The notes beneath the pieces are model-generated. The model had not been told where the DNA came from and did no database searches. It saw only the letters and a list, made by a program, of their open reading frames with translations. From Pseudomonadota bacterium (lineage in GTDB: Bacteria > Pseudomonadota > Gammaproteobacteria > Burkholderiales > Burkholderiaceae_C), in the NCBI GenBank assembly GCA_018241225.1, contig JAFEEG010000028.1, positions 1 to 64,000 of the forward strand: DNA of 64,000 nt. Direction: 5' to 3'. Shown here piece by piece: positions 1 through 8,293 of this stretch (position 1 is its first letter; each line of letters opens with the position of its first letter). The position numbers and the translations under genes were made by a program.

Positions 1-20
1 GCTTCTGCCGCGCGGACTCC

Positions 21-75
21 TAGGGCCTGTTAACACTATGCAAGGGGATCCCTTGCGTAGCGTCAACAGGCCCTA
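21..75. repeat. 26-bp imperfect inverted repeat overlapping the LysR stop codon
   Basis: Two 26-bp arms (21-46 and 50-75) surround a 3-nt loop and differ at three positions. Both arms begin or end with TAGGGCCTGTT or its complement. Read as minus-strand RNA, two of the three differences become G-U wobbles, so the hairpin is almost continuous. The outer end contains the stop codon of the LysR gene. No T tract follows on the minus strand, so it is not a classical intrinsic terminator. It could be a dispersed palindromic repeat that also acts as an mRNA 3' end structure. Only one copy is seen in this window. Confidence 0.7.
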
Positions 76-1041
76 GCCAGCACTCGCGATCTTCTGGAGT
101 GCCTCCTTGATGAGCGCAATCTCCGGAAGCTGGACGCCCTCCTTGCGTGTCACGAAGAAGATCGACCCCTTGGGCATGGGACGCTCGAGAGACAGTTCGC
201 GCACCATTTCTTGCCCTGCGTAGTGCCTGACCGCGGCTTGCGGAGCCACGGTCAGCATTGCCGTTCTCGAAACGAGCGCGAGCCGGGTGTGGAATGAGTG
301 CGCCTGCACAAAGGGTTCAGGTGGGTTCAGGCCGGCCTGGATGAACCACCGTTCAATGTGCGTGCGTCCGCTGGCGCCCTCTGGCGGCAGCGCCCATCGA
401 AACTGCGTCAACAGGTCTGCGGGCACCTTGCGCTTGCGGGCAAGCGGATGATTGGGTGCCGCGGCGACAACCAACGTCGCCTCCCATAGCGCAGTGATGT
501 GAAGGTCTGCCATGCCCTTGAGCTGCGAGTCCAGCGTGCTGACCACGCAATCGAGTTGCCCTTCCCGCAACAAGGCGGTCAGCCGTTCCACGGTCGCCTC
601 GTGAATCTCCAGTCGCGGCAGGCGGCCCGCGCCATCCAGCAGGCCTGCCAAGGCAGGCAGCGCACCTACCGCAAGCACCGGAATCATGCCCAGGCGTACC
701 AGCGGTATCCCGGGCTGCACGGAAAGCGCATCCACGGTGGCATCCAATGCACCCAGGGCAATGCGCAAGCGGCCCAGGGCCGCGGAACCGACAGCGCTCA
801 GGCGCGCGCCTCGCGAGCTTCGTTCAATGAGGTTGGAGCCCAAGGCCGCCTCTATCTCCTGGAGCATCTTGGTCGCACCCGGCTGGCTCACAGCCATCTG
901 TTGCGCCGCTGCGCTCAACGAACCGCTTTGCGCAATCTGCTCCAGCAGCCTCAGGTGGCGGATGCGCAATCGGTCGATCCGGTTGTGCAAGGGCCTCGAT
1001 GGGCCGCGCTGCTGGCTCGATTCAAGTTGCTTTTCTTCCAT
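73..1041 (-). CDS. LysR-family transcriptional regulator
   Basis: This is a 322-aa LysR-type regulator. The N-terminal winged helix-turn-helix spans about residues 20-85, with the family pattern of a helix rich in SLSAAA followed by SQPGATKMLQEIE. The remainder fits a periplasmic-binding-protein-like effector domain. An in-frame GTG at 1063-1065 would add eight residues, but it would lie inside the perfect operator-like dyad at 1063-1089, so the ATG at 1039-1041 is preferred. The gene is divergent from a Bug receptor and CoA-transferase pair, which it probably controls. The effector cannot be deduced, although an organic acid or an acyl-CoA-forming substrate would fit the neighbours. Confidence 0.85.
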   Translation of the reverse strand: MEEKQLESSQQRGPSRPLHNRIDRLRIRHLRLLEQIAQSGSLSAAAQQMAVSQPGATKMLQEIEAALGSNLIERSSRGARLSAVGSAALGRLRIALGALDATVDALSVQPGIPLVRLGMIPVLAVGALPALAGLLDGAGRLPRLEIHEATVERLTALLREGQLDCVVSTLDSQLKGMADLHITALWEATLVVAAAPNHPLARKRKVPADLLTQFRWALPPEGASGRTHIERWFIQAGLNPPEPFVQAHSFHTRLALVSRTAMLTVAPQAAVRHYAGQEMVRELSLERPMPKGSIFFVTRKEGVQLPEIALIKEALQKIASAG

Positions 1042-1062
1042 ACGCTTTTGTGATGGCTGATT

Positions 1063-1089
1063 CACATATCAATAATTGTCAGATATGTG
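1063..1089. promoter_or_regulatory. Probable LysR operator dyad
   Basis: A perfect 8-bp inverted repeat, CACATATC-N11-GATATGTG, lies between the divergent LysR and Bug genes. It sits in the only AT-rich stretch of this intergenic region. LysR proteins typically bind interrupted dyads of this geometry in the divergent promoter. Its binding by the adjacent regulator is an inference. Confidence 0.6.
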
Positions 1090-1113
1090 GAGCGTCATCA
1101 CAATCCTGAGCAC

Positions 1114-2097
1114 ATGCAATCCATTCCCCACTCACGCCTGCTCGCCGTCGGTGCCATTGCGGTAGCAGCACTCGGCGCGGAGCCCGCGCAGGCGCAGGAC
1201 GTCTTTCCCTCGCGCCCCATCACGCTGGTCGTGCCGTTTGGCGCCGGCAGCGGCACCGACCTTGCAACCCGCATCCTGGCCAAGAGCATGTCCGAGCAGC
1301 TCAAGGTGCCGGTGCTGGTGGACAACAAGGCGGGGGCCAACGGCGCCATCGGCGCCCAGGCGGCGTCCAAGGCCAAGGCCGACGGCTACACCTTGCTCAT
1401 CGGCAGCGCGACCACCAATGCGGTCAACTTCGCCTTCTTTCCGGGCAAGCTCGGCTACGAGGCCGCGCAGTTCCAGGGCGTGGCCGGCCTGTCTTCAAGC
1501 CCCGTCTCTCTTTATGTCGAGGCCGACTCTGCCTGGAAGAAGCTCCCCGACCTGGTGGCCTACGCCAAGCGCAACCCCGGCAAGCTCAGCTGCGGCAGCG
1601 GCAACGCCGTCACCCAGGTGGCCTGCGAAATCTTCCGCATGCAGGCTGGCCTGCAGACCACCAACATTCCCTACAAGTCGAACCCGCAGTCGCTCACCGA
1701 CGTGGTGGGCAAGCAGGTGAGCTACGCCTTCTCCGACCCGAGTGCGGCCCAGGCCTACGTCGAAGGCAAGCGGCTGCGTTCGCTGGCCGTTGCCTCCGCG
1801 GCGCGCAACCCGGCCAGGCCGGACGACGCCACTTTTGGCGAGCAGGGCATGGGCGAGATCGAATTCACCGCCTGGGTGGCGGTGTTCGCGCCCACCGGCG
1901 TGCCGGCGTCGGTGCTCGAACGCCTGAACGCCGTCGTGCGCAAGGCGGTCGATTCGCCCGAGATGGTGCAGACCCTGGCCAGGACCGGCGGCACCGTCAT
2001 GCATTTCAACCTGCAGGAAACCCAGGCCTTCTACGGCCGCGAGGTCGCTCGCTGGGCGCGCTACATCAAGGACAGCGGTGTCAAGCCGGAGCAGTGA
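1114..2097 (+). CDS. Bug-family tripartite tricarboxylate transporter substrate-binding protein
   Basis: This 327-aa exported protein has a signal peptide of about 23 residues ending in an AQA-like cleavage site. It is followed by the Bug-family N-terminus (FPSRPITLVVPFGAGSGTD) and the GANGAIGAQ segment that lines the ligand pocket. Bug proteins bind small carboxylates in the periplasm; most copies in Burkholderiales lack linked TctA/TctB genes, as here. A GTG at 1087 would give nine more residues before the signal sequence, so the ATG at 1114 is chosen. The stop codon is one base from the start of the downstream CoA-transferase, so the two genes are co-translated and a carboxylate ligand that is later activated to a CoA ester is plausible. 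Confidence 0.88.
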   Translation: MQSIPHSRLLAVGAIAVAALGAEPAQAQDVFPSRPITLVVPFGAGSGTDLATRILAKSMSEQLKVPVLVDNKAGANGAIGAQAASKAKADGYTLLIGSATTNAVNFAFFPGKLGYEAAQFQGVAGLSSSPVSLYVEADSAWKKLPDLVAYAKRNPGKLSCGSGNAVTQVACEIFRMQAGLQTTNIPYKSNPQSLTDVVGKQVSYAFSDPSAAQAYVEGKRLRSLAVASAARNPARPDDATFGEQGMGEIEFTAWVAVFAPTGVPASVLERLNAVVRKAVDSPEMVQTLARTGGTVMHFNLQETQAFYGREVARWARYIKDSGVKPEQ

Positions 2098-2098
2098 C

Positions 2099-3337
2099 AT
2101 GCACGCCGAACGCGGCCCGATGGCGGGCCTGACCGTCATCGACTGGACCCATGTGCTGGCCGGCCCTTTCGTGGGCTACCAGCTGGGCCTGCTGGGCGCG
2201 GATGTGATCCGCGTGGAGCGGGCCGACGGCGACGACATGATTCGCGCCAAGGCGGCCGACCCCGCGCTGGCCGGCCTGGGCCTGGGCGAAGCCTTCATCG
2301 TCCAGAACGCGGGCAAGCGCAGCATTGCGCTGGACATGCGCGACGCCCGCTCACGCCAGGCCATGGAAGCGCTCATTGCCAAGGCAGACGTGCTGCTGGA
2401 AAACTTCCGGCCCGGCAAGCTGTCCAGGCTCGGCTTCGATCCGGCGCAACTGATCGAGCGCCATCCTCGACTGGTGGTGTGCTCCGTCACTGGCTTCGGC
2501 CAGGACTCGGACAAGCGGGCCTACGACCATGTCGTGCAGGCGGCCAGCGGCCTGATGGCTGCCAACGCCGACACCGATGGCCGACCGCAGCGCATCGGCT
2601 TTCCGGTGGTGGACTATGCGGTGGGGCAGCAGGCCGCCATGGCGGTGCTGGCCGCGCTGCTGCGGCGCAGCCGCGAGACCGAGGCGGGCGAGCCCCGCAC
2701 GCGCGGCGAGTGGGTGCAAGTGTCGATGATGGGCGCGGCGCTGACCCTCATGGCGCCAGCCTTCGCAGCACCCTTGGTCAGCGGTGTCGACCTGCCCCGC
2801 AGCAGATCGACAGCCTTCTCGGGCAACCCGCTTTCGGGCACCTTCCCGACGAGCGATGGCTACCTGGCCATTGTCTGCAACGCGCCCAACCAGGGCGAGG
2901 CACTGGTGCAGGCGCTGGCGCAAGCCGCCGCCACGCCCGAGGAAACGAGCGCACTTGCGCAGGCGGCGCGCACCGGCGAGGTAGAGCGGACACAGCAGAT
3001 CCTGGGCGCGGTGCTTTCGCGCAAGCCGGTGCACGACTGGGTGGCACGGCTCGATGCGGCCGGCGTGCCCGTGTCCGCCGCCGTGCAGCCCGTCGAGGCC
3101 GCGCGCAGCGTGGCGGGCGACTGGCCCGCCGTTTCGCTCAACCTGCCCGGCAAGACACTGCAGACGAAGGTTCCAGGCATCGGCTTCAAGTCGACGCAAA
3201 CGCTTACCACCAGGCTGCGAACGCCGCCGCGCCGAGGCCAGCACACGCGAGAAGTGCTGGCCCAGGCGGGACTGGATGCCGGCACCATCGAGGCCATGCT
3301 CCGCGAAGGCGCGGCAGGCGAGCCTTCGGCGGATTGA
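2099..3337 (+). CDS. CaiB/BaiF (family III) CoA-transferase
   Basis: This 412-aa protein is a family III CoA-transferase. It opens with the usual GLTVIDWTHVLAGP segment, followed by ADVIRVE and LLENFRPGKL. The expected catalytic aspartate is visible at about residue 172 in PVVDYAVG. These enzymes move CoA between carboxylic acids by way of an aspartyl-CoA thioester. An in-frame GTG at 2078 lies inside the upstream gene. The ATG at 2099 is preferred because GGAG stands seven bases upstream and because it follows the Bug stop by one base. The substrate is unknown, but linkage to a carboxylate receptor suggests the imported acid is activated by CoA transfer. Confidence 0.88.
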   Translation: MHAERGPMAGLTVIDWTHVLAGPFVGYQLGLLGADVIRVERADGDDMIRAKAADPALAGLGLGEAFIVQNAGKRSIALDMRDARSRQAMEALIAKADVLLENFRPGKLSRLGFDPAQLIERHPRLVVCSVTGFGQDSDKRAYDHVVQAASGLMAANADTDGRPQRIGFPVVDYAVGQQAAMAVLAALLRRSRETEAGEPRTRGEWVQVSMMGAALTLMAPAFAAPLVSGVDLPRSRSTAFSGNPLSGTFPTSDGYLAIVCNAPNQGEALVQALAQAAATPEETSALAQAARTGEVERTQQILGAVLSRKPVHDWVARLDAAGVPVSAAVQPVEAARSVAGDWPAVSLNLPGKTLQTKVPGIGFKSTQTLTTRLRTPPRRGQHTREVLAQAGLDAGTIEAMLREGAAGEPSAD

Positions 3338-3354
3338 GCGGTTCGCGCCCCCGC

Positions 3355-4467
3355 CTACAGCGTGTGGGTACGGTCGCCTTCGCGAAAGCCCACGCTGTCC
3401 CAGGGTTGCACGCCGGCGACAAAGCCGATGACCTTGAACAGCTCCCCCATCTCGTGCTCGTGGATGAGCCGCGCCGCCATGGCGCGCTGCTGCACGCTCG
3501 CATGCTCCAGCCGCGCGACCAGCCCGCAGTTGATGAGAAAGCGCGCCTGGTTGCAGTAACCCAGTACCGCGAGGCCCGCCTCCTGCCCGGCCAGCGCCAC
3601 GCCGGTGAAATCGACGTGGGCCGTGATGTCTTTCAGGCCCACCTGCACCAGCGGATTGCCGTCGGCCTTGTGGCCCTGGTGGCACATCACGGTGCCCATG
3701 TGCCGCTGCGGGTGGTAGTACTCGGCCTCCGGAAAGCCGTAGTCGAGCAGGAAGGCGGCGCCGCGCTGCAGGCGGTCGGCCAGCGTGGCGACAAAGGCCT
3801 GCGCCTGCGGATGGATCTCGGTGAGGTAGTCGTGCTCGCCTTCGATGTCCACCGGCGGGCGAAGTCCGGTGGGCTGGTCGGCATAGCGCAGCACGCCGTC
3901 GGGCCCGCGGACCACGCCACGCTCGAACCACTGGCCCAAGGACCCAGCCTTGCGCGCCAGCAGCTTCACCGGCATCGCATCGAGCACTTCGTTGCCCACC
4001 ACCACGCCCTGCATGGCGTCGGGCAGTTCGCCGAGCCAGCGCACCTTGTCGCCCCATGGCGCCAGCGCCTGCTGCTGCCGCTCGCGCAGGGTGCCCGAGA
4101 GGTCGACGATGGTGTAGCGTTCGACGCGCTCGCCAAGCGCCTCCAGCAGTTGCTTGCCCAGCGCGCCGGAGCCGGCGCCGAATTCCCACACCTCGTTCGT
4201 CGACGTATGCACCAGCGCGTCTTCCACCGCCACGGCCAGGCTCTGGCCGAACAGCGGCGACAACTCGGGCGCCGTGACGAAGTCGCTGCCCGATGAAGGC
4301 ATCTGGCCGAACTTGGCCAGGGTGTTGGCGTAGTAGCCCAGGCCCGGCGAATACAGCGCCAGGGCCATGAAGCGGTCGAAGGGCAACCAGCCACCGGCGC
4401 GCTGCAGCGCGGCGTCGATAATCCGGTCCAGGGGGTTGGCGCGCTCGGCGCCGGGCTCAATACTCAT
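3355..4467 (-). CDS. MidA/NDUFAF7-type class I SAM-dependent methyltransferase
   Basis: This 370-aa protein belongs to the COG1565 family (mitochondrial homologue NDUFAF7/MidA, an arginine methyltransferase needed for complex I assembly). Family signatures visible are LALYSPGLGYYAN near residue 40, the SAM-binding EFGAGSGALG near residue 95, and GNEVLDAMPVKL. The C-terminal half contains LLDYGFPEAEYYHPQR. The open frame continues upstream across the divergent gene, but the ATG at 4465-4467 gives the usual family length. The bacterial substrate is not settled. It ends 17 bp past the CoA-transferase stop, in convergent orientation. Confidence 0.85.
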   Translation of the reverse strand: MSIEPGAERANPLDRIIDAALQRAGGWLPFDRFMALALYSPGLGYYANTLAKFGQMPSSGSDFVTAPELSPLFGQSLAVAVEDALVHTSTNEVWEFGAGSGALGKQLLEALGERVERYTIVDLSGTLRERQQQALAPWGDKVRWLGELPDAMQGVVVGNEVLDAMPVKLLARKAGSLGQWFERGVVRGPDGVLRYADQPTGLRPPVDIEGEHDYLTEIHPQAQAFVATLADRLQRGAAFLLDYGFPEAEYYHPQRHMGTVMCHQGHKADGNPLVQVGLKDITAHVDFTGVALAGQEAGLAVLGYCNQARFLINCGLVARLEHASVQQRAMAARLIHEHEMGELFKVIGFVAGVQPWDSVGFREGDRTHTL

Positions 4468-4485
4468 TGTTCGGGAATTATCCAG

Positions 4486-5310
4486 GTGACGCATTCCATT
4501 GGCAGCAGGCAGGTGCGGCAGGTGCTCGTGACGGGCGGCGGACGCCGCCTGGGCGCCGCCATCTGCGAGGCCTTTGCACGTGCCGGCTGGAAGGTGTGGT
4601 GCCACTACCGTGCCTCCAAGGCGCAGGCCCTCACCCTGTGCGAATCGTTGCGTGCGCAGGGCTGGGACGTGCAGGCCGTCGAGGCGGACATCACGCAAGA
4701 GGCCGGCCGCCAGGCGCTCATGGCGCAGGTCACGGCAAATGCGCCGCTCGATTGCGTGGTCAACAACGCCTCGGCCTTCGAGCCGGACACCGGGCTCGAT
4801 TTCGATGTCGACGCGGCGCAGCGCCAGCTGGGCGTGAACCTGATCGCGCCCTTGTCCTTCGCCCGCCTGCTGGCGCAGCAGCCCGGCGCGACAGAAGAAA
4901 GCAACCGCAGCGCCATCCACATCCTGGACCAGAAGGTCTACAACCTGAACCCCGACTACTTTTCCTACACCGTCTCCAAGCTCGCGCTCGAGCGGGCCGT
5001 GGCGCTGCAGGCGCAGGCCCTCGGGCCGGGCATGCGGGTGTGCGGTGTGGCACCAGGCATCCTGTTCGAAAGCGGCCCGCAGACGGGCGACAACTTCCTG
5101 CGCGCCTCGCGCGCCAACCTGCTGCGCCGGCCCATCGACCCGGTCGACGTCGCAAGGAGCTGCGTCTTCCTGGCCGAGACCCGCAGCATCACCGGCACCA
5201 CGCTGTGCGTGGACAACGGCCAGCACCTGGTGCCCCTGCCGCGCGACATCATGTTCGTCGTGGACGAGCTCCTCAAGGCCGGCAATTCCGCTTCTTCTTC
5301 ATCACCATGA
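4486..5310 (+). CDS. folM: FolM-like short-chain dehydrogenase (pterin reductase)
   Basis: This 274-aa SDR protein has the cofactor motif TGGGRRLG (residues 16-23); the RR pair resembles the pteridine-reductase version, which selects NADPH. It also has NNAS at 93-96 and the catalytic YTVSK (Tyr161, Lys165). Its stop overlaps the start of a dihydroneopterin aldolase-like gene by 4 nt. That supports a role in pterin metabolism, such as dihydromonapterin or dihydrofolate reductase (FolM). The start is uncertain: this GTG has no clear ribosome site, and GTG codons 10, 13 and 15 are alternatives. Only 18 bp separate it from the divergent methyltransferase start. Confidence 0.8.
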   Translation: MTHSIGSRQVRQVLVTGGGRRLGAAICEAFARAGWKVWCHYRASKAQALTLCESLRAQGWDVQAVEADITQEAGRQALMAQVTANAPLDCVVNNASAFEPDTGLDFDVDAAQRQLGVNLIAPLSFARLLAQQPGATEESNRSAIHILDQKVYNLNPDYFSYTVSKLALERAVALQAQALGPGMRVCGVAPGILFESGPQTGDNFLRASRANLLRRPIDPVDVARSCVFLAETRSITGTTLCVDNGQHLVPLPRDIMFVVDELLKAGNSASSSSP

Positions 5311-5699
5311 CCCACGCAGCCCTCGACCCCCTTCTTTCCACCTGCCGGCGCGTGTTCCTGCGCAACTACGAGGTGTGGATCAACATCGGCGTGCACGAAT
5401 TCGAAAAGCGTGCCGAGCAGCGCGTGATCATCAACGTCGACCTGTACGTGCCCCTGGCCGTGTCCACGCCCAAGGCCGACGATCTGGACGAGGTGGTGGA
5501 CTACGACTTCATCCGCCGCACGGTGGCCGCGCGCCTGTCCAAGGGCCATATCCACCTGCAGGAAACGCTGTGCGACGACATCCTGACCCAGGTGATGCTG
5601 CATCCCAAGGTGCAGGCGGCCCGGGTGTCGACGGCCAAGCCCGACGTGTACCCCGACTGCGAGGCGGTGGGCGTCGAGGTGTTCCGCGCCAAGCCCTGA
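5307..5699 (+). CDS. folB: Dihydroneopterin aldolase family protein (FolB-like)
   Basis: This 130-aa protein fits the FolB/FolX tunnelling fold. The segments RVFLRNYEVWINIGVHEFEK, then RVIINVDLYVPL and the C-terminal TAKPDVYPDCEAVGVEVFR match the family's conserved pattern. FolB converts dihydroneopterin to hydroxymethyl-dihydropterin in folate synthesis, while FolX epimerises the triphosphate; sequence alone does not separate the two. The ATG overlaps the upstream stop (ATGA), so translation is coupled to folM and the two genes form one unit. The open frame extends far upstream through folM in another frame; that extension is not coding. Confidence 0.82.
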   Translation: MTHAALDPLLSTCRRVFLRNYEVWINIGVHEFEKRAEQRVIINVDLYVPLAVSTPKADDLDEVVDYDFIRRTVAARLSKGHIHLQETLCDDILTQVMLHPKVQAARVSTAKPDVYPDCEAVGVEVFRAKP

Positions 5700-5830
5700 G
5701 CGGCAGCCCGAACGACCCGCGCCGGCCCGGGAAAGACCCGGCCGAATAAAATCGCGGGTTCGGCAGCGCCTCGGGGCGCTGCAGGGGCGTCGCACCGGCT
5801 CGCCCTGTCACGACACAAGGAAAGAAGGCC

Positions 5831-6760
5831 ATGAGTGCCGTTTGGATCGACGAGGCGCCCGCCCAGGCCGCCACTGCCCCTGGCAACACCCTGAAGATCG
5901 AGCGCGAAACGCACAAGCTCGAGAAACGCCTGTGCCGCCAGGTGGGCCAGGCCATCGTCGACTACAACATGATCGAGGAAGGCGACAAGGTCATGGTGTG
6001 CGTGTCCGGCGGCAAGGACAGCTACGGCCTGCTCGACATCCTGCTCAAGCTGCGCGCCCGCGCGCCCATCCACTTCGACATCGTCGCGGTCAACCTCGAC
6101 CAGAAGCAGCCCGGCTTTCCGCAAGAAGTGCTTCCCACGTATCTCACGAACCTGGGCGTGCCCTTCCACATCGAGGAGCAGGACACCTACTCCATCGTCA
6201 AGCGCGTGATTCCCGAGGGCAAGACCACCTGCGGCCTGTGCAGCCGGCTGCGCCGCGGCATCCTGTATCGCGTGGCCGACGAGCTGGGCGCCACCAAGGT
6301 TGCGCTGGGCCACCACCGCGACGACATGCTGCAGACCTTCTTCCTGAACATGTTCTTCGCCGGCAAGCTCAAGAGCATGCCGCCCAAGCTGGTGAGCGAC
6401 GACGGCAAGCACATCGTCATCCGTCCGCTGGCCTACACCGCCGAGAAGGACCTGGTGCGCTGGGCCCAGCATCGCGAATTCCCCATCATTCCCTGCACGC
6501 TGTGCGGCAGCCAGGAGAACCTGCAGCGCAAGCAGGTGGGCGAGATGCTGCGCGAATGGGAGCGCAAGCACCCCGGCCGCCTGGAGAACATGTTCAACGC
6601 CTTGCAGAACGTGACACCTTCGCACCTGCTGGACGGAACATTGCACGACTTCAAGGGTCTGAAGGCCACCGGCGTGCCGGATGCCGAGGGCGACCTGGCA
6701 TTCGACCCGCCGCAATTTCCGGCGCCGGCCCAGGTCATGAGCATCCTGCCGCAAGGCTGA
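5831..6760 (+). CDS. ttcA: tRNA 2-thiocytidine(32) synthetase
   Basis: This 309-aa protein is a full-length TtcA, which thiolates cytidine 32 of certain tRNAs using ATP and a [4Fe-4S] cluster. The PP-loop SGGKDS lies at residues 59-64. The two CxxC pairs that hold the cluster are present at Cys134/Cys137 (TCGLCSR) and Cys222/Cys225 (PCTLCGS). The downstream GHHRDDMLQTFFLNMF segment is also characteristic. A strong purine-rich ribosome site (aaggaaagaagg) precedes the ATG. The 131-bp leader holds a TAAAAT box near 5748 and a GC-rich hairpin at 5763-5782. Confidence 0.95.
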   Translation: MSAVWIDEAPAQAATAPGNTLKIERETHKLEKRLCRQVGQAIVDYNMIEEGDKVMVCVSGGKDSYGLLDILLKLRARAPIHFDIVAVNLDQKQPGFPQEVLPTYLTNLGVPFHIEEQDTYSIVKRVIPEGKTTCGLCSRLRRGILYRVADELGATKVALGHHRDDMLQTFFLNMFFAGKLKSMPPKLVSDDGKHIVIRPLAYTAEKDLVRWAQHREFPIIPCTLCGSQENLQRKQVGEMLREWERKHPGRLENMFNALQNVTPSHLLDGTLHDFKGLKATGVPDAEGDLAFDPPQFPAPAQVMSILPQG

Positions 6761-6796
6761 TCGACCACACGGCCCGCGCCCGGCTTGGGGGACATC

Positions 6797-7507
6797 ATGA
6801 GCAGCAAGCGCACTCTCTTCGTCGGTTTCTGGCCACTGGCCCTGGCGGCTGCCCTCTCGGGTTGCGCCACCAGCTGGACGGTCGACAGCAACGTCACCAG
6901 CTTTTCCCGCCCGCCCGGCGCCACGGCCCCGGCCACCTACCGGTTCGACCGGCTGCCCTCGCAACAGGCAGAAGAGGCCACGCAGCTCGAACTCGAAGCC
7001 ATGGCCGAAATGGCCATGGCCCGTGTCGGCCTGACCCGCGACGATGCCGCGCCGCGCTACGCGGCCACGATCAACGCGCGGGTGTCGGTCCAGGTCTCGG
7101 CCTGGGCCGACCCATGGGTCTATTCCGGCTGGGGCCCGGGCTGGGGGCCCGGCTGGGGACCCTACGGCCGGCCCTATGGTCCCTACGGCTACCGCGGCTG
7201 GTACGGCGGCTGGTACGGGCCGCCCTACAGCGCCTACTACAACCCCTGGTACGTGCGCGAAGTGAGCGTGGTGCTGCGCGAGCTGCCCGGAAACCAGGTG
7301 GTGTACGAGACGCGCGCCAGCAATGACGGGCCCTACAACTCCAACGCACCGGTGTTCGGCGCCATGTTCCAGGCGGCGATGCAGGGCTACCCCAATCCGC
7401 CCGCGGGCGTGCGCCGGATCGACGTGATCATTCCGCCCAAGACCACCGAAACCGCGCAGGCGGCGCCCAGCGCCGTGCCCGCGGCCGCACCCCAGGCCAC
7501 GCCCTGA
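6797..7507 (+). CDS. DUF4136-type lipoprotein
   Basis: This 236-aa precursor has a short basic N-terminus, a hydrophobic stretch and a lipobox LSGC near residue 22, so it should be a lipid-anchored envelope protein. The mature part begins like DUF4136 lipoproteins (WTVDSNVTSF) and has a low-complexity Gly/Trp/Tyr/Pro block at about residues 110-155 built of repeated GWGPG and PYGPYG units. The ATG at 6797 follows a GGGGGA ribosome site; a TTG at 6785 is less likely. The function of DUF4136 proteins is unknown. The histidine phosphatase gene starts 20 bp after its stop. Confidence 0.75.
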   Translation: MSSKRTLFVGFWPLALAAALSGCATSWTVDSNVTSFSRPPGATAPATYRFDRLPSQQAEEATQLELEAMAEMAMARVGLTRDDAAPRYAATINARVSVQVSAWADPWVYSGWGPGWGPGWGPYGRPYGPYGYRGWYGGWYGPPYSAYYNPWYVREVSVVLRELPGNQVVYETRASNDGPYNSNAPVFGAMFQAAMQGYPNPPAGVRRIDVIIPPKTTETAQAAPSAVPAAAPQATP

Positions 7508-7527
7508 GCAACGACCAAGCAAACAGG

Positions 7528-8172
7528 ATGGATGCAACCCGGATCATCGCAGTGCGCCATGGCGAAACCGCCTGGAACGTCGACACCCGGCTGCAAGGCC
7601 ACCTGGACATCGAGCTGAACGATCGCGGCCTGTGGCAGGCCGGCCGCGTGGCCGAAGCGCTGGCGGGCGAACCGGTCGCCGCCATCTACTCCAGCGACCT
7701 GGCGCGCGCCTGGCAAACCGCCCAGGCCATCGCGCAGCGCCATGCCCTCACCGTACAGCCCGAGCCGCGCCTGCGCGAGCGGGCCTTCGGCCACTTCGAG
7801 GGCCGCACCTTCGGCGATATCGAGCGCGAGTTGCCCGAGCAGGCCGAACGCTGGCGCCGACGCGACCCCGAGTTCGCTCCGGCCGGCGGCGGCGAGAGCC
7901 TGCTGCAGTTTCGCGCCCGCGTGACAGCCGCGGTTGCCCACCTGGCCGGCCAGCATCCGGGCGAGCTGCTGGTGCTGGTGGCGCACGGCGGCGTGATGGA
8001 CCTGCTCTACCGCGCCGCCACCGGCCAGGAGCTGCAGGCACCGCGCACCTGGATGCTGGGCAACGCCCATATCAACCGGATGCTCTGGACAGGGCAAGGG
8101 CTCACTTTGGTGGGCTGGGCGGACGACAGCCACCTGGACGACGGCGCGCTGGACGAAGCCGCCGCCGCGTAG
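7528..8172 (+). CDS. Histidine phosphatase superfamily protein (GpmB/CobC-like)
   Basis: This 214-aa protein has the phosphohistidine motif RHGE at residues 10-13 (AVRHGETAWN), followed by LQGHLDIELNDRG, the YSSDLARAWQTA block and the second catalytic histidine in LVAHGGVMD. It lacks insertions typical of the main glycolytic phosphoglycerate mutase, so it is more likely a cofactor-independent phosphatase of broad specificity, like those often annotated gpmB or cobC. No cobalamin genes are nearby. The ribosome site is AGGATG-adjacent and weak, but the start at RIIAVRHGE is well placed. Confidence 0.88.
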   Translation: MDATRIIAVRHGETAWNVDTRLQGHLDIELNDRGLWQAGRVAEALAGEPVAAIYSSDLARAWQTAQAIAQRHALTVQPEPRLRERAFGHFEGRTFGDIERELPEQAERWRRRDPEFAPAGGGESLLQFRARVTAAVAHLAGQHPGELLVLVAHGGVMDLLYRAATGQELQAPRTWMLGNAHINRMLWTGQGLTLVGWADDSHLDDGALDEAAAA

Positions 8173-8293
8173 CCCGGCAGACTTCGAGCGCCCCGGCCTC
8201 TGGCCATGTGGCGGACTACGCCGACGCTGGCCGAAGCGCTACAAACGCGATCTCGCACAAGTCGACAATTCGCGACCGCGCTCGAAAGCCTTC

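Noticed and set aside
5763..5782. Perfect 8-bp hairpin GCAGCGCC-TCGG-GGCGCTGC before ttcA
   Set aside because: No T tract on either side, so it is not a terminator, and there is no evidence for a riboswitch; such palindromes are expected in GC-rich leaders.
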